The position numbers and the translations under genes are program-made. This document shows, one piece after another, positions 12,128 through 23,449 of a stretch of 64,000 bases of DNA. Position 1 is the first letter of the stretch. Every line of letters starts with the position of its first letter. The stretch comes from Apiosordaria backusii (taxonomy: Eukaryota > Ascomycota > Sordariomycetes > Sordariales > Lasiosphaeriaceae). Below the pieces are notes generated by a model, which worked only from the letters and a program-made list of their open reading frames with translations, was not told where the DNA came from and ran no database searches. Location: contig JAUKTV010000005.1 in the NCBI GenBank assembly GCA_030549205.1, forward strand, positions 1,178,001 to 1,242,000, read 5' to 3'.

Positions 12128-14250
12128 CGTGGCAGCCCGAGGGAATCCGGGTTGTGGAAGATGACAATGTTCAGCTCGTGTTGATATGCGCAACAGCTGC
12201 AAGTTGCCGGAGGTTGGCAAGGGAGATGCAAAGACCACCACGGACGACGGCAAGGGAGGTGAAACAAATCCAGTGGTAGCTATGCGGGGAGCAATATATA
12301 TAAACAGGATTGCGTCCCTCCCCGCCCGCTTCCTGCTGTGTTTAACTCCGAGGTTTTCATGGCTGGCTGGTCAATTTCGTTGTGAACTCGACGTCAGTGG
12401 ACCGTTTGCGGGAAGAGAACCGTCATCCCATCCCGGCATGCTCGCCGGTCGGTTGATGGCACAACCAAGACATGGAAATGTGGGAACGGTCTGGGAGGAA
12501 AACAACGGAAACAATAGAGTGCCAGTGAATACCAGCCATGTGCGCATCCATGGTGAGCGCAACGCTTTGCAGGGTCGCAGCGCATCCGTTCGGGCAGGTG
12601 GGAGAGAAGGCGGGTGAGAATCCGGGTCATGGCCATTGCGAAAAGGGCCGATCAGGTCCAAGCTGCGCAAGGGAATCCGGATGACAATCTGGCGGGCGAG
12701 ATCATCCCTTCCGTCCCCTTGTCAGAATGCGGGGGAGGCTGAATTGTTGTTCATTTCGGCGTCCTGTTCCCAGTCGAGAGTCGGGCGTGTGGTTCGCCGA
12801 GGTCTCGTCTGTTGGAAGTAATTGGATGCCATAGAAGTGAGCACGAAGCTCCGCATGAGGCTTGCAAGAAAGCCCGATGTTTTGAGATATCATTGCATTT
12901 TCCCTGTTTAACTCTTGTTAATCAAGTCCTGTTAATAGCCAAATCGAGAGCCACCGACCACTTACTACTGCTTAAACGTCGAGATGAGATCCTTCCAGGT
13001 TAAGATGACGATGATCGGAATAATTTTGTGGAGACGGCGGATCGGCACTTTGGCCACCAGTCATACCATAATGCGGAATTCGAAATTGAACCGCTCGAGA
13101 CAGTCGGTCGTCAGCTTCTGATGTTTTGCCTGCGGTAAACCACCTGCTATATTGAGCGGGATGCAGAATTTAGAAGTAGTAGGCATCTCATCCGTGAAAA
13201 CCTTTCTCCAGCTGACGCAAAACTCAGGTCTGGATAGCAACGGTCTTGCTGGTGCGCTTACCTAAGTTACACTGTCACCAAACCCGGGCCACACTTGAAC
13301 GGTCGTAAACAGTGGATTCTTCCCCGCACCAGCAAGCTCCAGCGCTCCCGTCTCCCCGCAACCCCCAATTCGACGGCCACTGCAGGCTCAGCTTCCCCTT
13401 CCCCGTCCCCGTCGTCATCACTGCTTGGACCCAGCCTGCCAGAGGCCCAAAATGTAACGACGTTAGCAGCCAAGAATTCGCTGTGGTGGAAGAAGCTGGG
13501 TTACACGGTATGGCCTGCATTGATCATCGGTCCTTCTCTCAAGCCACGGTTAATAAAGCAAAATGGGCGGATGCCGAACAACGCAGCTAAACATGAGGGA
13601 TCACTCCGTTATGTAAGACCGGAGCATCATGTTACATTCGAATATCCACGACCCCGGTGTCGTGAACAAGCTTAAACAAATGAAGCCACCAACTCCGAAG
13701 ACATGTAACGTTGTACAAGCCCGACAAGAGTCGTTTTCTCGGGCTCAACAGTAGCGACCCGAGCCACCGGTCAAGTGGATGGTCGTCTTGAACGTTGAGG
13801 TTGGACTTGGCACACATTTCCAGGGCGACGGGCAAGGACGGATAGGGGGCTGAAAACGGCTAGGCAGATGGCCTGGATGTCTCGGTTTTGTAGTGTCTCC
13901 TCCGCCATTCTGTTCAACTGTATCTGTAAATTCATGTGCTGTTTTGAAATAAGTTGGTTGGTGAACAGTGAAAGCAACGCCGAGCTTTTATTTATACTGG
14001 TTGGTCCGAAATGTAGATTCTGCCAAATTCACAAAGAGCCCTGAAAACGAAAACGCCTCAATTTGATGACACCCAACCCTCTTGTTTACCGACCTCCTGT
14101 CTCCAATAACTAGCCGCCAGACCCAAGAAGTATCGAAACGGATCGAATCCTCTCAGACACAAAAGGCTCTTACAGGCAACGTCTTGATTGCTAACCCTGT
14201 GGACCACGTTATCTTTCCTCGGCCAGCCTCGAGTTGTCAAGAAAAATCCA
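12128..14250. other. Spacer between GH3 promoter and SmD2
   Basis: Proximal part is the GH3 upstream region. The remainder holds only short frames on both strands with no recognisable product. Confidence 0.45.
12295..12302 (-). promoter_or_regulatory. TATA-like element of the GH3 gene
   Basis: TATATATA, 168 bp upstream of the exon-1 ATG. A strong TATA suits an inducible secreted hydrolase. Assigned by position only. Confidence 0.4.
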
Positions 14251-15074
14251 TCAGCTGAGCAAAACGAGGATGACACTATCACCTCGCAAGAACCTACACC
14301 CAAAGTTAGCCAGCGACGGCGCATCATGGCCAGGCAATGACACCTACATCTTGCTGATAAACCGATCCTTGTTTACCGGCCGGCCCTTCTTCCCGTTGTG
14401 TACTGGGGTCTCAGTCCACATCTCTTTCTGCGAAGGTAAAGTCAGTCAGCATGCCTTCAGTCTTGACGGCCGGATTTTCAGCAGCTACTTACGACGTTCT
14501 CAAGAATCCTACAAGCAAGTCAGCAGTTGGTCTCTTGAATCATTGATAGGGGATGCTTACATGTTGCAATGCCGATCAAAAGCCTTCACTCTGGCAAGTC
14601 TGAAACGTGTAGAAAACACCAGGTCAGTATCAATTCATTCCCAGAAGTTGTCCTTCTGATCCGAGAAACTTACAGCTTGCGGTTTGACCGAATGCTAATC
14701 AAAACTTGCGAGTGGCTCCGCACGGCGGTCTGGAGGAGAGAAAGCGGCCCGTTGCTCATCTCATAGGCTTCCTGCAATCAACAAAGTTTCGAGGTTAGCC
14801 ACCGACCCTTCGGCTCCCTCTTCTGTTCGCCAAATGCAGTTTTGAATGTGCGTACCAGTTGAGCGATCTCATACTCACTATCAAAACGAGTTAGTATTTG
14901 TTGAGCTGCGTAAATGAGGTTTGGACAGAACAAAACTTACGTGCACTCATTGCGAGGCTTGTTGAGCAGTGCCCTACAATATCGAAAATTCCGCAATTAG
15001 TTTCTTCTTCTCCTCTGTAAATGGGAAAGGTGGTTTGCTGGGGCGGTATCTCACTGAATATTCACGTCAGACAT
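14251..15074 (-). CDS. Small nuclear ribonucleoprotein Sm D2, 8 exons
   Basis: Proposed exons (minus): 15074-15055, 14973-14941, 14877-14856, 14771-14674, 14599-14561, 14508-14493, 14427-14348, 14293-14251; phases all agree, 116 aa. It is a core Sm-ring protein of U1, U2, U4 and U5 snRNPs in the nucleus. Visible: NGPLSLLQTAV and QVLISIRSNRKL (Sm1), [20 protein letters not shown] (Sm2 start), a short basic loop, then [18 protein letters not shown] (Sm2 end). Human SmD2 has the same blocks ([39 protein letters not shown]). Seven introns of about 51-84 bp cut it into exons as small as 16, 20 and 22 nt, so no long open frame exists. Donors are GTAAGT/GTAAGC/GTAGGT/GTGAGA/GTACGC. Start chosen by homology and the A at -3. 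Confidence 0.93.
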
Positions 15075-15675
15075 GGTGACCGCTGGTTTGATAGTTGGAT
15101 AATCTCCGGGAATTCTGTGAGAAAACTAGGTTTGATGGAGTTGGTGGGTGGCTGATGAAAAGTCGATCGGCGGTTCAGTCGTCGTCGGGTCGATGTGTGT
15201 TCTTCGTCTACAATGTTGAGGACGGAAACACGCGTTGATGGACGAGCCAAGCCAAACGCCAGTGGTTGATTTTCGAGACCCACTGTCAAAACTTTGTCAC
15301 GTGGTGGTTGGCTGGAGTGGTGGCACGGACCAGGCAGTCAAATGGTAGGGAAGGTAGTTTGCTCACCGCTCTGGAAAAGGGGCATTTCTCCCTATTCCAG
15401 GTTGTCTGGGCATGAGGTATTGACTGAACCATGATGCGACCTTCGGAACCCTCAAGCATTTAAGGCAGACCAGATTGTGCAGTTCGATTTTTGGCATGAT
15501 ATTAAATTATGTATTGTATGTAAATTTGCTTGTTGCACCTCAGCTCTCTCTTCCGCCATGTATATCACGCGCCCGTAGATGTTCCAATCCAGAATTCCCA
15601 TCCTATTCTATGTCCCGTGTTTGTAGCCTTCTCCCATCCCTATTTCGCCTGGTCCCCAACACCCATCCCCAAGCT
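15075..15675. other. SmD2 promoter / sterol reductase 3' flank
   Basis: About 600 bp between two minus-strand genes. No separate coding signal. Confidence 0.45.
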
Positions 15676-17206
15676 TTAGTAGATGTAAGGAATGATCCTC
15701 CATCTGACAATCTTCTTGTATTTCTCCCAGTCCTCGCCATACTTCTTAGCGCACTTCTCATCGTCTCTGCGGTCGCGATGGATCAAGAGAATGGCAAAGT
15801 ACAAGACGTAAAAGTATGTGAAGATCATGCCCCAGCCCTTAGCCTCACCAGGGATGACCTGGCGCCCATCAAGCATCCTAGCAGCACCGTCCACAGCGGC
15901 AGTTCCGGCGGACAAGATGGTGTAGCCGGCAAGGCCAGTGGGCAAGCTGTAAGGCCAGGCTTGGAACCAATCACCAAAGTAGTTGATGTGTCTGGCGATG
16001 CCCCACCAACCAGAGATGAGCAAGCGAGTACCAGCCTTGGTGGGCATGTACTTGAGATGAGCCAGCTTGGGATCATTGGGGTTGGTACGGAAAGCATTCT
16101 TCTGGCTGTTGGACAGACGGAAGATAGCGAAGCCAGTAGCAAGTGCGGCGGTGACGCCAGCAAGGCCCCAGACGCCCAGAGTCTGCGGGTGTGTCGCGAG
16201 GTAACGTGCCTGCTGGGAGTAGATGAAAGGAACCCAGACAAGGTCGCCAAACGAAAGCATGAACCCGAACCCATCGGTTGTGATGTCCATGGTCGTCATG
16301 ATGGCGGGCTCCATGAACTGACCATCCAGGACGTAAAAAGTCTGCACCAAGGCAACAAAGACGATGCTGTCGGTCACGTAACCATAGTTGCGGTACTGCT
16401 TCGCAATGAAAGCACCGTTGAGCAGGATGTACCCCAACATGCCGGGACGCAACTCCATCCATTCCTTGATGTCGATCTCGCCGATGAAGGGGAGGGTGAT
16501 GCGGGGGTTGAGTTCCCGTCCAATGTACCAGTCGTAAATCATGTTGCCAGTAACACCACCGGCGGCAAGCTCGCGGTTCTCGGGATTGCCTGGCTTCACG
16601 CTGAAGCTGCGAACGTAGACGAAGGTAGCAAGCGCATAAGCAATGATGGTATTGGCGGTCAGGATCTGCACGTAGTTGTCGGTGATGAAGGTCCAGAGGG
16701 GAAATTCGGCGCCCTGGGCGATGGTACCAGCGGCAGCAGCGACGATGCAGAACATGGTGGTAGAGAAAGCGTTGAACCTGTACTTCAACCGGCCACCACT
16801 CCTCAAAACTGTACCCTCGGTCTCGGTCGCAGGAAGGATCCTATAGAGGATAGCGTTGAAGAGGTAGAACGCCAAAGTCCATCCCGTTGCCTCCCAGCTG
16901 AAAAGGCCACGCCATCCATCTTCTGGCCAGCCGACCTCCCGCTTCAGGATATTAAGATCGAGGTTTTTGGGGTGGAGGAGGGAAGGTGCTGGGCAGCCCG
17001 AGAGATCGTTGCATGCAAAGGTGATGGCGTAGACGAGGGGTGGCAGAACGAAGCTGATCAAGGCAGCGCCGGGTCTGAAAGAGGTATGGTCAGTGGTTTG
17101 TGGCCGCTACAAAGAGGAGAGGCGATTGCTGTACTTACGGCCCAAAGAACTCATACTCAGGCTTCTTGCGCGACACTTCGATCGGTTGCTGTGTTTTGGA
17201 ACCCAT
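15676..17206 (-). CDS. erg24: Delta(14)-sterol reductase, 2 exons
   Basis: Proposed exons (minus): 17206-17139 and 17074-15676, 488 aa. It reduces the C14-C15 double bond after lanosterol demethylation in ergosterol synthesis, in the ER membrane (ERG24 in yeast, erg-3 in Neurospora). The N-terminus MGSKTQQPIEV...YEFFGPPGAA matches the family; multiple hydrophobic segments follow. Both ERG4/ERG24 signatures are visible: YDWYIGRELNPR, and LLISGWWGIARHINYFGDW near the C-terminus, ending RWRIIPYIY. Length is typical. The intron is 64 bp with donor GTAAGT and acceptor CTTTCAG. A 601-codon frame on the opposite strand is only its shadow. Divergent from ATG27 with a 957-bp shared upstream region. 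Confidence 0.95.
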
Positions 17207-18163
17207 TATTGCTGCGATGCGCTTCCGCAATGTTTATGGCTTGGTCAACTAGCAATGGCAGTGAGAGCTGTCGCATTTAAGCTTGGGAAGCTCCAGAACT
17301 TGCAGCGGCCAATCGAACCCAAGGAAGCCGCGGACTCCGGATTTTGGCTTCAGTGGGAGGTCGAGATGCTGACCGTCCTTGTTGAAGACGCTGGCGATGT
17401 GAATTCTACCGCATCGGCGTGGCAGTTCCCGGATGGCCTGAGAGGTTCGAGCCGGCTTTGCAGTTCCCGGATGGCCTGAGATGGCAGTGAGCCAATGACG
17501 CGGCAGCAGGGGCATCCATTTTTTTGATGAGACCAGGGGCCATCAGCCTTGGCACTTTACCCTGTGCCTGGCATCGAAATGGAATCCAGATGGAATTCAA
17601 GCTGAGCGATCTGCTGTCATGGTTGATGCTGGCTCGAGGGAATTTGACACCTCGTCCATCTCCATTCTGTCTCTGCCAGTCTGTGAGAAGCTTCATCATT
17701 CCAATCGGGTCGGGTGTCCCCTACCTAACCTTATACTTTTAAGTTTTGCTTTGACATGTGCACTTCAACGTTGCCAGCTGCAAGGGCCGGCTTCTTATTC
17801 CTGAAAGGCAGCCAATCACAGCTGTCATTCAGCGCCTCCCTTTTCCTCGACAGGGGACAGCGAACAAACTTAGCCCCGGCTTCTCCCTGAGGAGGCCGCG
17901 TTTAGGAGCACCACCATCGAACTCCAACGGCCACAACATCCCCTCCCCAGCCTGCGCGACCGGAACGAGTCGTCAGCCGCCACCAATTGCTTCTGTCCCT
18001 CCTTGTGTACCGGCGCATCGTCTGTGAATGACAGCAGTTGATATCACCCAAGTCCCGCGGCCCGGCGCAAACGCGCGCATTCGGAACTCGAAGCCAAGCA
18101 AGACCTAATATCCCTGATCGGACACTGCCATCTCGACTTTCAAACGTCATCAGCCTTCCAACC
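17207..18163. other. Divergent promoter region, sterol reductase / ATG27
   Basis: 957 bp between two divergently transcribed genes. It contains a 22-bp direct repeat at 17422 and 17460. No gene recognised. Confidence 0.5.
17422..17481. repeat. 22-bp direct repeat pair
   Basis: gcagttcccggatggcctga plus ga occurs at 17422-17443 and again at 17460-17481, with a 16-bp gap. Perfect copies; could be a local duplication or paired regulator sites. Confidence 0.8.
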
Positions 18164-19427
18164 ATGCATCCCCAAACACCATCTAGAGCTCTACTGCTTT
18201 GCGCCCTTGCTGCACTTGGTGGCAAGGCTGCCGCCGAAGAGCCCTCAAAGACAACCACCACATCCACGCCTGTTGTCACACCGTGTGTCGCAACGGCAAC
18301 TACCGGCGCCGGCGCTTTCTTCGATCTACGACCAGACACCGCCGTGGTTGTGCCTGAGGGGGAGAAACCACCAAAGGGATCGCCCGTTGAGGATTATGTC
18401 GCTAGAGGATGGGATTATGGCTCAAATTTCACACTGAACTTTTGCAGTCCTGTGGTGAAGGAGGTTGAGGACGTGGTTGGACTTGACAAGGACCTGTGGA
18501 AAAATGTGAGCGCATACTACGAAACAAAGGGCAAAGTATACGCGCTAGGGTAAGAACACAATCTTGGATTTTGGCTGAAACCGCCCTGGCTCATGAGCTG
18601 ACCATCCGTGACAGGCTCTCAGATGGGAACTTGGTACCACGAGGGCGCAAGCTCGTCCTCCAATACTCGGGCGGATCACCATGCGGCCTTGCCGACGAAA
18701 AGAGCAAGGAGAAACGATGGGAGGTTCATGAAGGGGCGACATACAAGTACCACGAATACGACGATGACGAAGAGAGCGAGGACTCAGAGTCAAGGCGCGC
18801 ATCCAAGGACAAAGACGACGACGACGACGATGATGATGATGATGATGGCGCGAGGAAGGACAAGGACAAGGAGAAGGAGAAGGAGAAGCCAAAAACACAA
18901 CGCCGCAAGTCAGCAACCTTTTCATTCCTTTGCGACCGGGACCCAGACACCCCTACGGCCGCCTCCTTCGTTGGCACCGATCCCGATGAGTGTGCCTACT
19001 TCTTCGAGGTTCGTTCGATGCACGCATGCTCGATCGCGGAGCCACACAAGCCTGGAAGTGTCGGACCTGGCAGCGTCTTTGCTATCATCTTTTTCATCGC
19101 GGTCTTGGTCTACGTGGTTGGAGGTGTCTTCTACCAGCGCACAGTTGCCCATGCCAGGGGTTGGAGGCAGCTACCCAACTACAGCTTGTGGGCTGGCATC
19201 TGGAGTTTTATCGTGGTATGTCTATGTGCATCACTCAGTTTTCCTCGCTTCTCACCCACTAACATCCGGTGTAGGACCTCTTCACCATTCTGACGTCGTC
19301 TTGTGCGCGCCTAATTCCCCGGAGAAGAGGGTACCATACACTGTCCGGGTCTCCGAGCGGAAGACGCCACAGTCGAGACGCCGAGAACCGGCTGATTGAT
19401 CAGCTCGATGAGGAATGGGATGATTGA
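18164..19427 (+). CDS. ATG27: Autophagy-related protein Atg27, 3 exons
   Basis: Proposed exons 18164-18549, 18615-19215, 19275-19427, 379 aa. Type I membrane protein that traffics between Golgi, vacuole and Atg9 vesicles and supports autophagosome formation. Visible: signal peptide (SRALLLCALAALGGKAAA), a Cys-containing luminal mannose-6-phosphate-receptor-like domain with GKVYALG...RGRKLVLQYSGGSPC, FLCDRDP and ACS, one membrane segment (VFAIIFFIAVLVYVVGGVFY), then a cytosolic tail with a GYHTL motif close to the Tyr-based YxxPhi sorting signal of Atg27. A run of 11 Asp and a Lys/Asp/Glu-rich stretch are inserted in the luminal domain. Introns are 65 and 59 bp. The third exon is needed to close the frame after WSFIV. 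Confidence 0.9.
18814..18846 (+). repeat. GAC/GAT microsatellite coding 11 Asp
   Basis: Five GAC then six GAT codons in ATG27 exon 2; followed by a Lys/Asp/Glu run. Confidence 0.9.
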
Positions 19428-20481
19428 TACTGTCTCTTATGCGGTAGTCCCCTTTTGTTTGTACTATCAATTCTCCTTTATTCTCGCAAAGCATCATTTA
19501 CCACACCCTTGCCGGGGCCGTGTCGGTCAATTTCCTTACTTGTTACTTGACTATTCATTCAGCAGCGAAAACCAAACCAAGGCTGCTGAGCTGCGTCGAG
19601 ATATTGCATCACTAGGGCTGGCGTTTCTCTGGACTGGGTGCGGCGGTTTGGGGGGAGGAAAAGCAAGTGCCCGTTCGGCCTCGGTTCCTCTAGATGGCTG
19701 GCAATTTGGAGTATAGATTTTTTGGAATAGAGTCCTCGGCTGCACTATTTCGGTCCTCGGAATCCGTTGCTACGTTCTTCTGCAGTTGGTAGACATTCTT
19801 CAGCTCGCCGGTTTACACAAGTTTCGGGCGAGAGGACACATGCGAAGGGGTATCCACTTGTGACCTGACCGTTACTGTGCTGCGCGTCAACGTCAACCGT
19901 GCATCAATATGGCATGTTCTGTACAGATCTCCGCATTTCGGTCACTGACAGGGATTATCAGCATCCACGAGACCTACAACACCTTCATCGAGCTCAAAGA
20001 GTTCTATTGCCCTGCTCACTGCTCCTCCTTTGAAGTCAGCCACGAGACTTTAAAGAGAGTCATGCCTTCTTTTGTCTTGGGGAGTCCTCGAGGTGTATGC
20101 TGGCCTGCCGAGGGTGATTTGTAGGTGGAAACACTGGGGTCGGTGAGTGGTGAAGAGGGGATTATGTCGAGGTGGATAACATGGGAGAAAAAGCCACGAT
20201 CAAGGCTCACGGGGGGTAGAACAATCGAAGGGGTGGCGGCGGCGGATGTGAATGAGAAGCTGCAGTTGGAAACTGTGAAGTTGTTTTTTGGTCCGATGGC
20301 ATGTTCAGGCGGATGGTGCCTGATGGGGAGACGGGGGTGACGAAGGAGACCGCAGCTGTAGAATAGATTTGTTGCAGAATCAAAGTTCCGATTGCTAAAC
20401 TATGCATACGATGGGGTATCTTGTACAATGAAGGGAAAAGAGGAAACACGCACTGCTTCCAACTACCACTCACAACTGATA
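19428..20481. other. Convergent 3' spacer
   Basis: Between the 3' ends of ATG27 (+) and the PIP-kinase-like gene (-). Only short frames; nothing recognised. Confidence 0.5.
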
Positions 20482-21673
20482 TTAATCCTTCTTAATCTCC
20501 ACATACTTCCTGCACATCTTCAAAAACCGCTCTCGGTACTCCTCCGGTGTAGTCGTGATACTCATCGGCCCATCCTTACTGATCAGCAAGTTCCACAGGT
20601 TAATCAGCAGCGTCATGAACCTCGGCTGAATCTTGTGCTTGGCCCAGAAAAAGTCCAAAATCGAAGCACGGTACACATACTTCCCATCCGCCGAAGCAAT
20701 TCCCGTTTTCCACGTCGGAGGCTGAGGCGGTACCGAAGGTCCGTCCCGTGGCGGCGCCAGATTCGAGTCAGAAGTCGTTGCCTCTGGCTGAACCTCCTCC
20801 TGGACCTCTTCTCTCGGTAGCTTCATTCTGACCAGAAACAGCGAGTAATCCACCGCATTATGTTCCGCCAGCAACTTTGTGTCTTCTTCCAGTCTCGCAA
20901 ACAAGTCATCCGCTTGCTCCTGGTTGAGAACAATCTTGTCATGGAACTCATCCGCCAACTGGTCCTTGGTGGCCTCACTGGTGAGGGCACCGTCGGCAAT
21001 ATCCCGTTCAGGGTAGAAATACGACTGGGGCTTCAGGTCCCAGTTCTCCCACTTGGCATCCCCTCGCTTCTCTGCCTCTTGTCGGCCGTACATGATGTTC
21101 TCCATGACGATGTGGTGAGAGGGCGCAAGACGCAGTATGCGGCCGATGGAAGCGCCTGATGCGCCGAGGAAGTCACATATCCTGACCAAGAGGGATTGCG
21201 GATGTGTCGCCATGTGTTGTACGTAGGGGGTTAGGAGGTCATTGCGGAAGAAGGAGTGCTCAGAGTGTCGCGGGACGGACTTGACGAGGTACTTTTGGTC
21301 GGTGGTTGCGTAGAAGGTCTGTCCAATATCTCTTGTCAGTATACCTCCAGGGTGACTTGGCCAGAAGAGGAGAGGACGATCTACTTACAGAACCAGAGAA
21401 TCCCATGTCCCCAATAGCAGTCAAGCCTTCCTCCTCCTTTGCGCCTTCGCGCGGCTGGAAGGAGTCAACGTAGTCATTATCGCTGACATCCCAGTGCTCG
21501 CGACGCAGCTTGGCAAAGTCGGCAGGGCGGATCTTTATCAGAAGCAACTGATAGAGGGAGAAGAAAGCTGAAAATATCGCGAGGATTACCGCAAGCGGGT
21601 TGCTGGATCGCTTCTTGGTGCCGTTGACGAGGGCGTGGACAATGGACCGCGCGATTCTTTCTTGACGACCCAT
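20482..21673 (-). CDS. PIP-kinase-like (SAICAR-synthase-fold) membrane protein, 2 exons
   Basis: Proposed exons (minus): 21673-21389 and 21318-20482, 373 aa. The spliced sequence carries a compact phosphatidylinositol-phosphate-kinase-like domain: TFYATTDQKYLVKSV (nucleotide-binding Lys), SHHIVMENIMYG, NWDLKPQ (family DLKG), NAVDYSLFLVRM (family DYSLL), YRASILDFFWAKHK and MSITTTPEEYRERFL (PIPK C-terminus). Members phosphorylate phosphoinositides at membranes. Unlike Mss4-type kinases, the protein is short and begins with a hydrophobic segment (about residues 25-47, LAVILAIFSAFFSLYQLLLI), so it is probably membrane-anchored. DLKP replaces DLKG, so activity and substrate are open. Intron 70 bp, donor GTAAGT. 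A 5-kinase annotation would be a family label only. Confidence 0.8.
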
Positions 21674-22008
21674 CGGAGCGATGGCCTAACTTCGTGATCT
21701 TCGTTGAAGTGTAAGCAATAGTAGTTGAGCTACACTACAATGGAAACCAAGCAATGTTCTACATAGACAACCCAAGTGCTGGTGCTTCGACAGGGGACAG
21801 CAGATCGTTCCTGAGGGGCTGTCAAACAGTGATATGACGTCATTGATCCGAACACAGCACTGCACTGGTGGCTACAAAGGTCTAGACCACTGCAGCCAAG
21901 CATCAGAACAACCAAACTCCAAGGCATTCAACTAAGTCAAGCATGAGAAGTCGCCGAGAAACATAAACACCAAATGGTTGTCAAAAGACATTGTATTGAA
22001 ATATCTAT
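21674..22008. other. Upstream region of the PIPK-like gene
   Basis: 335 bp, no coding signal; likely promoter of the minus-strand PIPK-like gene and 3' flank of the next locus. Confidence 0.4.
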
Positions 22009-23448
22009 CTACCAAAGGTCCATCCAGACTGCCTGCGTATTCCCAAACCGCCCATCCGTCACTGCCACCCATCTCTGTCGTCTGCGGTCATCTACCTGGA
22101 AGTGTCAATAATCGGTATTGATAGTAACATGGAGTGAATGAACTTACTTAGGATGACGCTCGTGTTGCTGCCTCGCCGAGGATGTCGAAGAACCGAGTTG
22201 TATACGTAAAGACGCCGCCAACATTTCAAGACGCTCATGCATGTCACGGAACAAAAACAAACATGAACTTACCGATTGCAAGTCGATTGTACTGTCAAAA
22301 GCCCCCCCGGTCCCTCAGCCCCTCTTCCATCTCTCCCCCAACCTTTCCGCCTATTCCATCTTTCGTCTTGATGATGTTGTCGAGCCAAGTCGTCCTGGAG
22401 TCACCGGAGGATACTTTTCGTTCTCAGGTCCCAAGGGTTGCCTCGTGGGCCCAAGAGCAGCCTGGTCTGGAATCACGAGGGTTGCCACAAGGTCCTTGGT
22501 CTCGGGGCGTTTCCGCCACTGGGCTCCATGTCCTCTGAGTCTAATCAGTGCGTCCCGGGCTATTCTCCAGCCAATGGCTTCCTTGTTCGAGGAGATACTT
22601 ACCACAATGTTGATTGTGCCGAAATCGAAACGGAAAGTCGAAGGGTCGAAAACGATGCCTGATCAAAACATTGTTAGCCATGGTGTTCCTCAAAATTGTC
22701 ATCAAGTCACAGTGGAAAACACAGCATTGAGCGTCGTTGAACTTGTTGGCGGCGATGTCTGTGGTTAGTGAGTCGATGATCAGTCAAAACAAGTAGTGTC
22801 AGTGTTCCCAAAACCAAAGTGCCGAAAAGTAAGCGTGTACTTCGTTACGATGCTGAATTGAACGACCTATTAGCGACTTGTCAGCTTGGGCATCTTGAAA
22901 GATGTAAATGATTGATTAGAAGAAAGGAAAGTCGAGAAGATGATCGGCTTTAGGGGAAAAGATGTGATGAGGCGTAAGAGAAGGTGGGGATGGAAAAAGG
23001 TTAAGTTAAGGTGGGAAGAGGGTGTTGGGAGAGGAAGTGGGAAGGAAAGTCGAAGAAGTCAAGGTGGGAGTTGGTGAAAAAGTGAATAATTGTGAAAGTC
23101 GAAGAAGTGTGAAAGTCGTAGGAGTGTAAGTAGGTGAAGAAGTAGAAGAGGGTGAAGAAGTGGGAAAGCAAAGAAGTCGGAAGAAAAGTTAAAGTGGGAG
23201 GGAGAGTGAAGAAGAGGGGAAGATGAAGGAAGCAAGGTAAGCAATAGAGTGGCAAGCAGAAGCATTGACCAGGTGAAGGAATGAACTCGTTCCAAATTGT
23301 TTCAATCCCAGCAAAGACCACTGGAGGGACAGGTGGGTTGCTGAGAGGGCCTCCGGAGAATGGAGTCGCAGCCTGAAAAAGATGAGGGCATAAAGGATAA
23401 CGGGTAGTGATGAGGAAAGTTGAGATGAAAACTTACGATGCAACTCAT
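22009..23448 (-). other. Unresolved multi-exon locus
   Basis: I do not recognise a product. Four consensus GTAAGT donors lie on the minus strand: intron starts at 23436 (after ATGAGTTGCATC), 22602, 22272 and 22147. Good acceptor/branch pairs lie between them, for example CACTAACCACAG ending at 22758 and GCTAACAATGTTTTGATCAG ending near 22660. Several short exons can be chained openly in more than one frame. One chain ends ...RLEMLAASLRIQL...HPK with a stop at the 22147 donor; another continues to WVAVTDGRFGNTQAVW and a stop at 22009. It is either a small protein gene in many exons, like SmD2 nearby, or a spliced non-coding RNA. Strand confident, coding status not. Confidence 0.45.
22980..23250 (-). 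repeat. Imperfect pyrimidine-rich repeats
   Basis: On the minus strand this stretch is a degenerate array of CTTCTTC, TTCGACTTTC and CACTTCTTC words; on plus it appears as GTGAAGAAG/GAAGTCGAA. It sits inside a likely intron or 5' part of the unresolved locus. Confidence 0.6.
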
Positions 23449-23449
23449 G

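Noticed and set aside
13295..13675. 126-codon frame (+)
   Set aside because: Overlapping open frames on both strands and no family match.
15475..17280. 601-codon open frame on the plus strand
   Set aside because: It lies opposite the sterol reductase, whose membrane segments and signature motifs prove the minus strand codes.
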